Assembly: GCA_013361095.1 (NCBI GenBank)
Contig: JAATWA010000002.1
Location: 175,715 to 239,714 of the forward strand
DNA from: Pseudanabaena biceps
GTDB taxonomy: Bacteria; Cyanobacteriota; Cyanobacteriia; Pseudanabaenales; Pseudanabaenaceae
DNA: 64,000 nt
Direction of reading: 5' to 3'
A program made the position numbers and the translations under genes. Each line of letters opens with the position of its first letter. Position 1 is the first letter of the stretch. A model generated the notes under the pieces. That model had not been told where the DNA came from and did no database searches. It saw nothing but the letters and a program-made list of their open reading frames with translations. Below are positions 10,149 to 19,560 of the stretch, in pieces.

Positions 10149-10214
10149 ATGAGTAAGCCTGTTGATAATAAATGTCGCGGAACGAGAATGCCCGTTGGAG
10201 GATTTACCCCATGA
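10149..10214 (+). CDS. Possible 21-residue leader peptide coupled to hydrolase
   Basis: A small frame coding MSKPVDNKCRGTRMPVGGFT plus Pro starts at ATG 10149 behind TAGGAG. Its stop TGA (10212-10214) overlaps the hydrolase ATG (10211) as ATGA, the classic arrangement for translational coupling. It could instead be the decayed end of an earlier gene. No homology is recognised. Confidence 0.35.
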   Translation: MSKPVDNKCRGTRMPVGGFTP

Positions 10215-11065
10215 ATCAAGTAACGAAGACAATCGTACTCATTCACGGATTGTGGATGACTCCGCGTAGTTGGAACCTATTCCATGAATATTATCAAATG
10301 CGAGGATATCAGGTATTCGCGCCTGCATGGCCGCGTTTGGATGGAGAAGTTGAAGATATCCGTTGCAATTCATCAGCCCTTGATGGCTTAGGCATCACCG
10401 AGGTGGCAGACCACTATGAAAAGTTTGTGCGATCGCTTGACGAACCACCGATCCTCATCGGTCACTCTTTTGGCGGTCTGATCGTGCAAATACTTCTCGA
10501 TCGCGGTTTAGGCGCGGCAGGGGTGGCGATTGATTCTGCGACACCAAAGGGAATCTGGAAGCTACCGTTTTCAGCGATCGCATCGGTAAGTCCAGTGCTG
10601 TTAAATCCTTGGAATTACAAGCGTACCGTAGCACTAACCTTCGAGCAATTCACCTATGCCTTTGCTCATACCATGTCAGAAACTGAGGCGCGATCGGCAT
10701 ACCAGCAAAATACGATTCCCGGACCCGGTCGCCCGATCTTCCAAGTCGCATCGGCAAATTTTAATCCTTGGGCGGCAACTAAAGTAAATTATCGCAATCC
10801 CCACCGATCGCCGCTACTCCTGATTGGGGGCGCAGAGGATCGCTTAGTTCCCGCCGTGCAAAACAGGATTAATTACCAAAAATACGCTGGTTCAAAAGCA
10901 ATTACGGACTATAAGGAATTTCCAAATCGCTCTCATCTGATCATTGCCCAAGAGGGCTGGCAAGAGGTTGCAGACTTTGCTCTTTCTTGGGCGCAGCACA
11001 ACGCCCTGAATGAAACGCACACCCGAACTCAAGCCCCACCAAAAGATCGGATGTCTTCGTTATAG
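10211..11065 (+). CDS. Alpha/beta hydrolase
   Basis: A cytosolic serine hydrolase fold. IVLIHGLWMTPRSW is the oxyanion-hole region, GHSFGG the nucleophile elbow with the catalytic Ser, GGAEDRLVP carries the likely acid and SHLIIAQEGW the His. The ATG at 10211 is chosen because GGAGG at 10197-10201 stands nine bases upstream; an earlier in-frame start would swallow this ribosome site. Members of this group act on esters, lactones or epoxides. The place between a SnoaL-like gene and a reductase gene fits small-molecule detoxification, but the substrate is unknown. Confidence 0.85.
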   Translation: MNQVTKTIVLIHGLWMTPRSWNLFHEYYQMRGYQVFAPAWPRLDGEVEDIRCNSSALDGLGITEVADHYEKFVRSLDEPPILIGHSFGGLIVQILLDRGLGAAGVAIDSATPKGIWKLPFSAIASVSPVLLNPWNYKRTVALTFEQFTYAFAHTMSETEARSAYQQNTIPGPGRPIFQVASANFNPWAATKVNYRNPHRSPLLLIGGAEDRLVPAVQNRINYQKYAGSKAITDYKEFPNRSHLIIAQEGWQEVADFALSWAQHNALNETHTRTQAPPKDRMSSL

Positions 11066-11097
11066 GTGGTTTACAAACTTTATCAGGAGGTTCGCAG

Positions 11098-12033
11098 ATG
11101 AGAATTTTTGTAGCAGGTGCAACGGGAGCGATCGGTCGTCCGATGATCGCTCAATTGTTGGCAAAAGGACATGATGTCATAGCGTTAACCCGTTCTCTCG
11201 AAAAAGCACGGACTTTCGCCGCACAGGGCATTGAATTTGCGATCGCCGATGTATTTGATGAGGATGCGGTCAAAGCCGCAGTCGCGAAGGCGCAGCCAGA
11301 TGTAGTTATCGAGCAACTCACCGCTCTACCCCAAACCTACAACCGCGAGTCCATGGGTGCAACAGCAGAACTGAACGCACGTATTCGTTTAGAAGCTGGT
11401 GCGAACGTGCTGAAGGCAGCGCAGGCAGCAGGTGTGCGCCGTTACTTGAGACAGTCGATTGCATTCTGGGCAGTTCCTGGAACTGGATTAGCGGATGAAG
11501 AAACTCCCTTGGCGTTTGATGCCTCACCCGCAGTGGCAGCAGATGTGCGCATCGTTGCCGAGATCGAACGCCGCCTGCTCGAAACGCCAAATATAGAAGG
11601 GATTGCCCTGCGCTATGGCTTCCTCTATGGACCTGGCACTTGGTTTCACCCCGATGGTGATGTAGCGAAACAGGTTCGTCAGCAACAGTTCCCGATTGTA
11701 GGGAATGGCGAAGGAGTATGGTCTTGGGTTCACATTGAGGATGTGGCGGCGGCGACGGTGGCAGCAGTCGATCGCGGTCGTGCTGGCATCTATCTGATTG
11801 CCGACGATCGCCCCTTAGAGGTGCGCGAATGGCTCTCGGCGTTTGCGCGATCGCTAAAAGCTCCACCACCTCCTCAAGTATCGATTGAAGATGCTTTGCG
11901 GATCGGTGGCGCGGATGCGGTCTACTACGGTACGCAGATGCGAGGCGTATCGAATGCCAAGGCAAAACGCGAACTAGGTTTTCAGCCGAGATCGATGGAA
12001 TGGCCCGTTGAAACTGCTGCTCATTTTAACTAA
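11098..12033 (+). CDS. NAD(P)-dependent epimerase/dehydratase
   Basis: An extended short-chain dehydrogenase. The Rossmann motif GATGAIGRP is at residues 7-15, followed by LTRS for cofactor ribose binding. LRYGFLYGPGTWFH and SWVHIEDVAAATVAA are typical of the NAD-dependent epimerase family. The usual YxxxK pair is not obvious around SIAFWAVPG, so catalysis may differ from sugar epimerases. The ATG follows a strong AGGAGG. The spacing to neighbours (32 bp before, 12 bp after) suggests an operon with the hydrolase and the GMC oxidoreductase. Confidence 0.82.
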   Translation: MRIFVAGATGAIGRPMIAQLLAKGHDVIALTRSLEKARTFAAQGIEFAIADVFDEDAVKAAVAKAQPDVVIEQLTALPQTYNRESMGATAELNARIRLEAGANVLKAAQAAGVRRYLRQSIAFWAVPGTGLADEETPLAFDASPAVAADVRIVAEIERRLLETPNIEGIALRYGFLYGPGTWFHPDGDVAKQVRQQQFPIVGNGEGVWSWVHIEDVAAATVAAVDRGRAGIYLIADDRPLEVREWLSAFARSLKAPPPPQVSIEDALRIGGADAVYYGTQMRGVSNAKAKRELGFQPRSMEWPVETAAHFN

Positions 12034-12045
12034 AGAGAAATCATC

Positions 12046-13620
12046 ATGACTCACTATGACTATATTGTGATTGGTGCGGGTTCGGCAGGATGTGTTGTTG
12101 CCAATCGTCTGACCGAAGACCCTGAGATAACGGTATTATTGCTCGAAGCTGGTAACCCAGATACGAAACCAGAGATTCAAATCCCATTAGAAGGCATAAA
12201 GCTACTAGGATCTGAGGTGGATTGGAGCTACTTCTCCGAACCAGAACCATACCTCAATAACCGCAAAATATTTTGTCCCCGTGGCAAAGTTTTGGGGGGC
12301 AGTAGTTCCATTAATTTCATGGTTTATATCCGAGGTAACAGTCGCGATTACGATCATTGGCATTCATTGGGCAATACTGGTTGGAGTTATCAGGATATGT
12401 TGCCATATTTTAAGAAGTCCGAGCATCAACAACGAGGTGTTGATGCATATCACAGTGTCGATGGAGAGTTGAGCGTTACGGATCTGATTTCTCCCACGGT
12501 GACATCTCAATTATTTGTCGAAGCCGCGCTCGAAATGGGATATCGCCATAATCCTGACTTCAACGGTATGTACCAAGAAGGCGCTGGCATTTACCAGATG
12601 ACAATTAAAGATGGTAAGCGACATAGTGCCGCCGCTGCGTTTCTCCAACCCATTCTCCAGCGTCCCAATTTGACCGTAATTACGGAAGCACTTGTGAATC
12701 GATTGTTGTTTGAGGGCAACAGTGCTGTTGGGGTGGACTTTATGCACGAAGGAACGGTACACAGTATTCGAGTTGATCGGGAAGTAATTTTAAGTGCTGG
12801 AGCATTCAACTCGCCTAAACTGCTGATGCTGTCAGGTATTGGTAATGCCAAATATCTGCACTCGCTAGGTATCCCTGTCGTAGTCGATCTGCCAGGTGTC
12901 GGTCAAAATCTCCAAGATCATCCAATCGTGCCTGTAGCACACCAGACCGCTCAGGATATATACCCAGCAATTACCAGTAATGGCATCGCTGAAGCTGGAT
13001 TGTTTTTACATAGTGAGAGCAACCTTAACGCTGCACCAGATTTGAACTTTTTTTCATGTCCCGTGTTTTTAGCACCCCCTAACTATGTCCCTGCTGGGTC
13101 GGGATTCGTTGGTTTAGTCTGCCTGACTCATCCTCAAAGTCGTGGTAGTGTCAGCTTACAATCGCCCAATTGCCAAGCTGCACCAAGTATTTTGATGAAC
13201 TATCTTCAAAGTAGCTCCGATCTGCAAAAACTAGTTTTTGGGATTAAACGAATCCGCGAATTATTTCAGACCAGTGCTTTCGATCAGTTCCGAGGAGAGG
13301 AAGTTGCTCCTGGGGCTGACGTTCAAAGTGATGAAGCGATCGCAGACCACATCCGAGCATCTTGCACTACCTTATATCACCCCGTTGGTACTTGCAAAAT
13401 GGGTATAGATTCAATGGCGGTTGTAGACCCCGAACTACGGGTACATGGAATTGAAGGATTACGGGTAGTAGATGCTTCAATTATGCCAACTCTAACCACG
13501 GGAAATACCAATGCTCCAACAATTGCGATCGCTGAAAAAGCAGCCGATTTGATTAAAGCCGCAAGATCCAGTTCTAAACAAAAGCGCCAAGCTGTCAGGA
13601 CACAATCATTAATCATATAA
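12046..13620 (+). CDS. GMC family oxidoreductase (choline dehydrogenase-like)
   Basis: An FAD-dependent alcohol oxidase or dehydrogenase of 524 residues. It shows the ADP-binding motif YDYIVIGAGSAGCVVANRL, the first GMC signature around GKVLGGSSSINFMVYIRG, the second signature around GAFNSPKLLMLSGIG, and the C-terminal HPVGTCKMG with the catalytic His, followed by GLRVVDASIMPTLTTGNTNA. It resembles choline dehydrogenase and related alcohol dehydrogenases. Without a betaine aldehyde dehydrogenase nearby, choline as substrate is not supported. Confidence 0.88.
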   Translation: MTHYDYIVIGAGSAGCVVANRLTEDPEITVLLLEAGNPDTKPEIQIPLEGIKLLGSEVDWSYFSEPEPYLNNRKIFCPRGKVLGGSSSINFMVYIRGNSRDYDHWHSLGNTGWSYQDMLPYFKKSEHQQRGVDAYHSVDGELSVTDLISPTVTSQLFVEAALEMGYRHNPDFNGMYQEGAGIYQMTIKDGKRHSAAAAFLQPILQRPNLTVITEALVNRLLFEGNSAVGVDFMHEGTVHSIRVDREVILSAGAFNSPKLLMLSGIGNAKYLHSLGIPVVVDLPGVGQNLQDHPIVPVAHQTAQDIYPAITSNGIAEAGLFLHSESNLNAAPDLNFFSCPVFLAPPNYVPAGSGFVGLVCLTHPQSRGSVSLQSPNCQAAPSILMNYLQSSSDLQKLVFGIKRIRELFQTSAFDQFRGEEVAPGADVQSDEAIADHIRASCTTLYHPVGTCKMGIDSMAVVDPELRVHGIEGLRVVDASIMPTLTTGNTNAPTIAIAEKAADLIKAARSSSKQKRQAVRTQSLII

Positions 13621-13716
13621 CTCAACAATGCTGCTTTTAGCTAGCAACCTCAGCGAAGAACTGGCGGTAGACAAGGCTAAACACGAATCATTACAAATTA
13701 AGGAGATAGATAGATA

Positions 13717-14139
13717 ATGAAAATTGCTCAATATGGAACAGCGATCGTAGTTCTTCACGCGATCGCACATTCACTACATGGCTTGGCACATCAGGAAATA
13801 CCAGTACCGCTCTCATTGCTTCAGACAATATTTATCGGCACGGTGATTCTACTAGCTCCCATTCTTGCTGCCGTTTTGCTTTGGACAAATTTCCACCGCA
13901 TTGGTGGCTGGCTCTTACTCAGTTCTATGGCAGGCTCGCTCCTATTTGGAATCTACAATCATTACATCGTCATTAGTCCCGATCATTTTTCCCACGTTGC
14001 CTTTGAAGGTTGGGGCTTGCTTTTTCAAGTCACAGCCATTCTCACCCTAATCGTCGATGGACTTGGCTGTTGGATTGGTACATGGGCATTAAAAACAGAA
14101 CTGCTGCAAGAGAATGTCGTATCAGCCCAGAAAGGCTAG
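13717..14139 (+). CDS. Small four-helix membrane protein, unknown
   Basis: A 140-residue protein with about four membrane-spanning segments (residues 5-25, 37-57, 65-85 and 98-120). A loop has HSLHGLAHQEIPVPLS with several histidines, and NHYIVISPDHFSHV adds more; these may bind metal or heme, but this is a guess. AAGGAG stands before the ATG. It lies between the GMC oxidoreductase and two small genes in the same direction. Function not recognised. Confidence 0.65.
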   Translation: MKIAQYGTAIVVLHAIAHSLHGLAHQEIPVPLSLLQTIFIGTVILLAPILAAVLLWTNFHRIGGWLLLSSMAGSLLFGIYNHYIVISPDHFSHVAFEGWGLLFQVTAILTLIVDGLGCWIGTWALKTELLQENVVSAQKG

Positions 14140-14188
14140 CGCAAATTCCCACAAAGATAGCTATTCACAAACTATAGGAGATATTGAA

Positions 14189-14443
14189 ATGAACGCTGTA
14201 ACTCATCCTGAAATCACACTAGTTCCAAACAATTCGCTTTTAACAGAAACGCCTGAAGAGGGTCGGCAGCTAGCCGTAAAGATGGCGCGTTTGATCATTA
14301 AACTGACTCAGCCTGACGAAGAGAAGCGTAACCAATTGCGTGATGTATATGGCAATGATGCCATGATGCTGATTGCAGTCGGACAGACGGTGGCAACAGA
14401 GTTTGCCACGATCGCTGCTGCCAATAACTACTGGCGCAAGTAG
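14189..14443 (+). CDS. Small hypothetical protein (84 residues)
   Basis: The ATG at 14189 has TAGGAG nine bases upstream, which decides against the longer frame from 14114. The product is mostly helical, with LPEEG-like acid-rich text (ETPEEGRQLAVKMARLIIKL) and a C-terminal AANNYWRK. No domain recognised. Its place in the redox run suggests co-transcription with the gene before it. Confidence 0.55.
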   Translation: MNAVTHPEITLVPNNSLLTETPEEGRQLAVKMARLIIKLTQPDEEKRNQLRDVYGNDAMMLIAVGQTVATEFATIAAANNYWRK

Positions 14444-14527
14444 TGTCTCGAATCTATCACCCAACCGAGATCGAGCCTTTCTAGAAACTTTTACGTTTCA
14501 CGAAATCACCTATTGCGAGTAAAACCG

Positions 14528-14725
14528 ATGGCTGCAATCACAACGAAGCGGAACGATCCTAAATCATTCAGCTACGTGACTTATGCCAAATCGTTACGCC
14601 AAAACATTGGCAAGACAGACGAACTTGATGACATGGACACCAACGATCTATTTGTGGAGATTTCGCGCGCGATCGATAAGCGGTTATGGTTTCTCGAAGC
14701 CCATCTTCAAACCTCATTTGCGTAA
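14528..14725 (+). pseudogene. Dps-like C-terminal fragment (65 residues)
   Basis: The second half, TNDLFVEISRAIDKRLWFLE then AHLQ, matches the last helix pattern of Dps/ferritin-like proteins (DLF-E-SR-LDK-LWFLEAHL). A full Dps has about 160-180 residues and carries the ferroxidase ligands in its first half. That half is absent here and is not found just upstream. It may be a truncated gene whose new start is the ATG at 14528, or a small stand-alone protein. No good ribosome site is seen. Confidence 0.45.
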
Positions 14726-14756
14726 GTTCTAAAGTTAACATTAAAGGAGTAAAGTC

Positions 14757-15773
14757 ATGAGCCAATCTAATCTGTCCACTGCTGCTCAAGAAGTGGCAAC
14801 CGATACTATCCTAGATATCGATCTCAACGTTCAAGCCCAGAAGGGACCCGACCTACGCAAAGACCATTCTAAAAGCCACGGCTTAGTACGGGGAGAATTC
14901 AGGGTTGAGGATAATCTTCCTGAAACTTTAAAGGTAGGTATCTTTGCCCGTCCCAAGACCTATCCAGCTTGGATAAGACCCTCCAATGCCGCCTCAGTAG
15001 AGAAACGTGGTCATCTCAAGTCAGATCTCGATCCCGATGTGCGAGCACTCGCAATTAAGCTCTTACAAGTGGAGGGTGAGAAAGTACTTGATGATGAAAA
15101 GGAGACTCAAGACTTTCTGTTGATCAATCATCCGATCTTTTTTGTCCGCGATGCCCAAGGTTTTGCCACCTTGACGAAAGCAAGTGTTGGTCAGGCAAAT
15201 GATGAAGAACTACGATCGCTAGACCCCACTTTTAAAGTTCTCACTGAGATCTGTAGCAAACAGGTTGCAAATCCACTGCTGATCCAATACTGGAGCACGA
15301 CTCCCTATCAACTTGGTTCTCTGTCCATCAAGTTTTCTGTGAAACCTCACCAGCAAGACACCCCTATTGCTCTCCCCACTTCAGAGACTTACTTGCGTGA
15401 GGCAGTCGTCCAACATCTGACGGAAGATGGCAAAGATGCAACTTTCGACTTCTTGGTACAACTCTATATCAACGATGAGAAAACTCCCATAGAAGATCCC
15501 ATGCAAGAATGGAAAGAAGAGGATTCACCATTTATCAAACTGGCTACCATTAAAATCCCAGCTCAGAAATTTGACTTCGAGGAACGGAAGCGTTTGGATG
15601 AGGGACTATCGTTCATGGCTTGGCATACCCTCCCCGAACATGCTCCCTTGGGAAGTGTCAATTTGGCTCGTAAGAAAGTTTATCAGGAGATCGCCAAAGC
15701 TCGACGGAGTAACATATACCACCGAGTTGAAGAGCCGCAAGCCTATAGTTCAGTCTTGGACGATCCACAATAA
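14757..15773 (+). CDS. Catalase-like heme protein (y4iL-type)
   Basis: A 338-residue protein of the short catalase-related group, much smaller than a classical catalase. HSKSHGLVRGEFRVE near residue 40 corresponds to the heme-distal region with its His, LLINHPIFFVRDAQGFATL to the middle of the barrel, and LPEHAPLGSVNLARKKVYQE to the family C-terminus (RPLG-iNRARk-vY). Such proteins may be peroxidases or fatty-acid hydroperoxide enzymes rather than true catalases. AAGGAG lies before the ATG. The context with redox enzymes fits peroxide handling. Confidence 0.78.
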   Translation: MSQSNLSTAAQEVATDTILDIDLNVQAQKGPDLRKDHSKSHGLVRGEFRVEDNLPETLKVGIFARPKTYPAWIRPSNAASVEKRGHLKSDLDPDVRALAIKLLQVEGEKVLDDEKETQDFLLINHPIFFVRDAQGFATLTKASVGQANDEELRSLDPTFKVLTEICSKQVANPLLIQYWSTTPYQLGSLSIKFSVKPHQQDTPIALPTSETYLREAVVQHLTEDGKDATFDFLVQLYINDEKTPIEDPMQEWKEEDSPFIKLATIKIPAQKFDFEERKRLDEGLSFMAWHTLPEHAPLGSVNLARKKVYQEIAKARRSNIYHRVEEPQAYSSVLDDPQ

Positions 15774-15789
15774 TCTTTTTTGCTAACTA

Positions 15790-15815
15790 CCGCTGCCAAC
15801 AAATTTTGGCAGCGG
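15790..15815. terminator. Hairpin after catalase-like gene
   Basis: CCGCTGCCAA and its exact complement TTGGCAGCGG are separated by six bases, 17 bp after the stop. It probably ends the redox transcript. There is no long T-run after it. The remaining 170 bp up to the next gene show nothing else. Confidence 0.55.
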
Positions 15816-15982
15816 TACACAGAACGAATCAATTGGAAACCCATGAAATAAGAGCCTTCGCGAGAATCTCCGATCGCTTTGCTGTTGCCCCTCTCTCTCA
15901 TTTTGGCATTGCGGAATATTGGTCGGACTAGAGCGCTTTGTAATTTGGATTCTGGATCATTTTAATTAAAGAAGACTGCAAT

Positions 15983-16465
15983 ATGGCTCCTATAAAAGCA
16001 AATACGATCGCATCCCAAGTGGCAACTCTTGCCAAACTTTATCTAAAAAGCCAACCAGCCGAGATTTCTGAGACAACTATCTCCCAACTCTGCGATTGGC
16101 TCATGGAAGAGTTTCAGCAATTACCGTTAAATCTGCAATTTTCTGATTATATGCGTTATGCCAACGCTGAAGAAATGTTTGTCGATATTGAACGAGGGCA
16201 GCTTTGGGTATCTGCCGAAAGTTACGATTCTACCGTCTATCCCAATCCAATCTATGGCTTTATTTTTCAGGGAATGCACGATTACGACCATTACTTGACG
16301 AATACCGACTTCAGCCTAGAGGGAGAAATTATGGCTTACAACTTCGCCGCAAAACGCGCACCAAGTTTAAATGTTCAAAAAATCCTCTATTCCGAAATTG
16401 TGTTGCGATCGGCGACCTATCTTTATCAGGGACACCCCGCCGATCCTAAAATTGCTTTTCTATAA
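15983..16465 (+). CDS. Hypothetical protein (160 residues)
   Basis: Not recognised. The protein is soluble, with a helical first third and a central motif MHDYDHYL. Two histidines and two aspartates in seven residues could bind metal, and EGEIMAYNF and the C-terminal YSEIVLRSATYLYQG follow. Codon use and HIP1 content match its neighbours. It lies between the catalase-like gene and the exporter genes, on the same strand. Confidence 0.6.
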   Translation: MAPIKANTIASQVATLAKLYLKSQPAEISETTISQLCDWLMEEFQQLPLNLQFSDYMRYANAEEMFVDIERGQLWVSAESYDSTVYPNPIYGFIFQGMHDYDHYLTNTDFSLEGEIMAYNFAAKRAPSLNVQKILYSEIVLRSATYLYQGHPADPKIAFL

Positions 16466-16558
16466 CATTACTGGGATAAAAAATAATGTCTAAATATCCT
16501 TATAAGGTGAGTCCAATCAAAGTAAGTCAGCTTTTTGTAAATCAATTTGAATAGAATC

Positions 16559-17929
16559 ATGGAACACTCTAATTTATCAACTGACACTCTGAAAAGTACC
16601 GAGACAAAAAGTGAGGAGCTTTTGCCTCCTATTCCAGAAGCCAAATCAGAAGAAGGGGAGTCTCCTGCCATTGAGGCGATCGAACTATCACCACCAGTAA
16701 AGCTTTCAACGCATCCTTACCGTAAGGTAGTGCTGTTTGGTATTTTGGCTATAGGAGCGATCGCTATTGGTATATTTGGATATCGTTGGTGGCAATATGC
16801 CGATACGCATCAAGAAACGGACAATGCCTATGTGACAAGCGATAGCTATCCTATTAACGCTCGAATTGCTGGAACAGTCGTTGAAGTAACTGTCGATGAT
16901 AACCAGCAGGTAGCGAAAGGAGGCTTGCTCGTAAAACTCGATTCCCGTGATTATGAGATAGCTTTAGAGCAGGTAAAAACGACTTTAGAAGTAGCAAAAC
17001 AACAAGCTAAAGTGGCTCAAGCCAATATTGACGTAGCTGCTACCAATGGACTAGGGAAAATCCAAGAAGCTCAAGGCAATGTCGATGCCAACGACTTCAA
17101 TATTTTTTCTGTCCAAGCCTCAGTCCTCGAAGCCCAAGCGGGAGTGCCATCGGTACAAGCGCAATTAGCCCAAGTTCGAGCAAATCTAGTCAAAGCAGAG
17201 CAAGACTATAGGCGCTATGAGATGCTATGGCAACAAGGAGCAACCTCGCGTCAACAGTTTGATATCGCTAAAGCTAGTTACGAAGCCACTCTAGCTCAAT
17301 ACGATTCCCTTCAGGAGCAGGTACTTCAGGCAAAAGCCCGACTGCAACAGGCTCAGAGAAACTTAAATAGTGCTGAGGCAAAACTAGTTTCTACGAAAGG
17401 AACTTTTCAACAAGCTGAGGCAACCAATCAGCAAACAGAAGTAAATCGGCGACAATATAAATCTGCTTTAGCAGCGATCACTCAAGCTGAAGTACAGGTT
17501 AAAAATGCCGAGTTGCAATTGTCTTATATCAAGATCGTCGCTCCTGCGGCTGGACGTATAGGCAATAAAAACGTGCAGATCGGACAACGAGTGCAGGCAG
17601 GGCAAACTTTAATGTCGGTTGTGAAGTTAAATCCTTGGATAATCGCCAACTTTAAAGAAACTCAACTGCAAAAGATGGAGCCTGGGCAGACCGTAGAAAT
17701 CAAAATTGATGCTTTCCCAAACCATATATTTCAGGGAAAAGTAGATAGTCTATCCCCAGGATCGGGAGCTAAGTTTGCGCTTTTGCCTCCTGATAATGCT
17801 ACTGGTAACTTCACCAAAATCGTGCAACGAGTTCCAGTTAAAGTTGTATTTGATGCTGACAGTATCAAAGGCTATGAGTCTCGAATTGTTCCTGGGATGT
17901 CGGTAATTACCACTGTAGAAACAAAATGA
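16559..17929 (+). CDS. HlyD/EmrA-type membrane fusion protein
   Basis: Periplasmic adaptor of a drug efflux pump. A cytoplasmic N-terminus is followed by one membrane helix (VVLFGILAIGAIAIGIFGYR), then a lipoyl half-motif (NARIAGTVVEVTVDDNQQV), a long alpha-helical hairpin rich in Gln and Ala, the second lipoyl half (IVAPAAGRIGNKNVQIGQRV) and a beta-barrel domain. ATG 16559 is chosen; an in-frame TTG lies 12 bases before. It is followed 41 bp later by an EmrB-type permease, and together they would export toxic organic molecules across the envelope. Confidence 0.88.
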   Translation: MEHSNLSTDTLKSTETKSEELLPPIPEAKSEEGESPAIEAIELSPPVKLSTHPYRKVVLFGILAIGAIAIGIFGYRWWQYADTHQETDNAYVTSDSYPINARIAGTVVEVTVDDNQQVAKGGLLVKLDSRDYEIALEQVKTTLEVAKQQAKVAQANIDVAATNGLGKIQEAQGNVDANDFNIFSVQASVLEAQAGVPSVQAQLAQVRANLVKAEQDYRRYEMLWQQGATSRQQFDIAKASYEATLAQYDSLQEQVLQAKARLQQAQRNLNSAEAKLVSTKGTFQQAEATNQQTEVNRRQYKSALAAITQAEVQVKNAELQLSYIKIVAPAAGRIGNKNVQIGQRVQAGQTLMSVVKLNPWIIANFKETQLQKMEPGQTVEIKIDAFPNHIFQGKVDSLSPGSGAKFALLPPDNATGNFTKIVQRVPVKVVFDADSIKGYESRIVPGMSVITTVETK

Positions 17930-17970
17930 TTCACGGGCGATCGCTATCCACAATAACCTAGAGAAAGCTG

Positions 17971-19557
17971 ATGACCAGTTCTACTAGTAGTCAAACTACC
18001 ACTCAATCATCCAACCAAGTTTCTCTTAAGGACTGGATTGGTGTAATGTCCACACTGCTTGGAGCATTCATGGCAGTACTGGATATTCAAATTACCAATG
18101 CTTCCTTGAATGATATTACTGGAGCATTAGGAGCCACCATTGATGAAGGCTCATGGATTTCTACAGGGTATTTGGTGGCTGAGATTGTGACAATCCCGCT
18201 CACAGGTTGGCTAAGTCAAGTATTTTCAGTCCGTCGCTACTTATTGATAAATGCCAGCCTTTTTTTACTCTTTTCTATAGCTTGTGCATTTGCCCAAAAT
18301 TTACCCATGATGATTTGGTTTAGGGCAGGACAAGGATTTACAGGAGGAGTACTTATTCCTATGGCTTTTACTGTCATCCTGACCACGCTGCCGCCTGCGA
18401 AACAAACCATTGGCTTGGCAATGTTTGGTGTTACAGCTACCTTTGCGCCCTCTATTGGTCCTACGGTAGGTGGTTGGTTGACGGATAACTTTAGCTGGCA
18501 GTATATCTTCTATCTCAATGTGATTCCTGGACTGCTACTACTCGCTGGAGTGAACTATGCCATTGCTGCGAAACCGATGAAATTGGAACTCTTCAAACAT
18601 GGAGACTGGTGGGGAATTGCATCAATGGCAATTGGTTTGGCTTCACTAGAATTCTTTTTAGAAGAAGGTAATCGCAAGGACTGGCTGGGTTCCGAAGAGA
18701 TTCAAATCTCTGCCATTATCGCCGCGATCGTCTTACCTATTTTTATCGTCGTTCAATTTACCAATAAACAACCCTTATTAAATCTTCGACTTATTGGTCG
18801 TCGTAACTTTGGTTTGGCAATGGCAGTGAATCTGGCAACAGGACTGGGCTTATATGGTTCAGTGTTTCTTTTACCTTTATATTTGGCACAAATCCAAGGC
18901 TATAACGCCTTGAAAATTGGTGAAACCATTATGTGGTCTGGTATACCTCAACTATTTATTACACCCTTAGTACCAAGATTAATGCAGCGATTAGATTTGC
19001 GCTTGCTAATTGCCACAGGTCTTAGCCTATTTGGGCTTAGCTGCTTTATGAACTCAACTATGACTGCTCAAACTGGTATTGACCAATTAATCTGGTCGCA
19101 AATCGTTCGAGCTCTTGGACAACCTTTAATCTTGACACCACTTTCCAGCGTAGCGACGAGTGGCATCGAACCCAAACAAATTGGCTCGGCATCAGCATTA
19201 TTTAATATGGGTCGTAATTTAGGCGGCTCTATAGGCATTGCCATCCTTGGTACATTACTTTCGATCCGAGAAAAGTTTCATTCCAACCGTTTAGGAGAAG
19301 CGGTTTCCATAGCTAATCCACTGACTCACGATCGCATTGACCAACTTACCCAGTTATTTCTTAGCCGCACTAGCGATGCAGTTCAGGCACAAAACCAAGC
19401 GATCGCTACCATTGATCGCCTCATTCGCCGTGAATCGAACGTTATGGCATTTAATGATTGCTTTTTCTTTGTGGGTTGTGCGCTATTTGGTAGTGCTGTG
19501 CTGGTGCTATTTTTTAAAAAAGTTAGACCTATTCAAGGTGCGGTCAGCGAGCATTAG
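17971..19557 (+). CDS. EmrB/QacA-type MFS drug transporter (DHA2)
   Basis: A 528-residue proton-driven exporter with 14 predicted membrane helices. Family marks are LDIQITNASLNDI in helix 1, WISTGYLVAEIVTIPL, and motif C-like APSIGPTVGGWLTDN in helix 5. It pairs with the HlyD-type gene just upstream. Its place after a run of nitroreductase, hydrolase and oxidoreductase genes suggests export of the same class of xenobiotics or their products (inference). Confidence 0.9.
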   Translation: MTSSTSSQTTTQSSNQVSLKDWIGVMSTLLGAFMAVLDIQITNASLNDITGALGATIDEGSWISTGYLVAEIVTIPLTGWLSQVFSVRRYLLINASLFLLFSIACAFAQNLPMMIWFRAGQGFTGGVLIPMAFTVILTTLPPAKQTIGLAMFGVTATFAPSIGPTVGGWLTDNFSWQYIFYLNVIPGLLLLAGVNYAIAAKPMKLELFKHGDWWGIASMAIGLASLEFFLEEGNRKDWLGSEEIQISAIIAAIVLPIFIVVQFTNKQPLLNLRLIGRRNFGLAMAVNLATGLGLYGSVFLLPLYLAQIQGYNALKIGETIMWSGIPQLFITPLVPRLMQRLDLRLLIATGLSLFGLSCFMNSTMTAQTGIDQLIWSQIVRALGQPLILTPLSSVATSGIEPKQIGSASALFNMGRNLGGSIGIAILGTLLSIREKFHSNRLGEAVSIANPLTHDRIDQLTQLFLSRTSDAVQAQNQAIATIDRLIRRESNVMAFNDCFFFVGCALFGSAVLVLFFKKVRPIQGAVSEH

Positions 19558-19560
19558 GAA

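Noticed and set aside
11318..11965. A 215-codon open frame on the minus strand
   Set aside because: It lies wholly inside the epimerase gene, has no recognisable domain and reads as low-complexity shadow coding.
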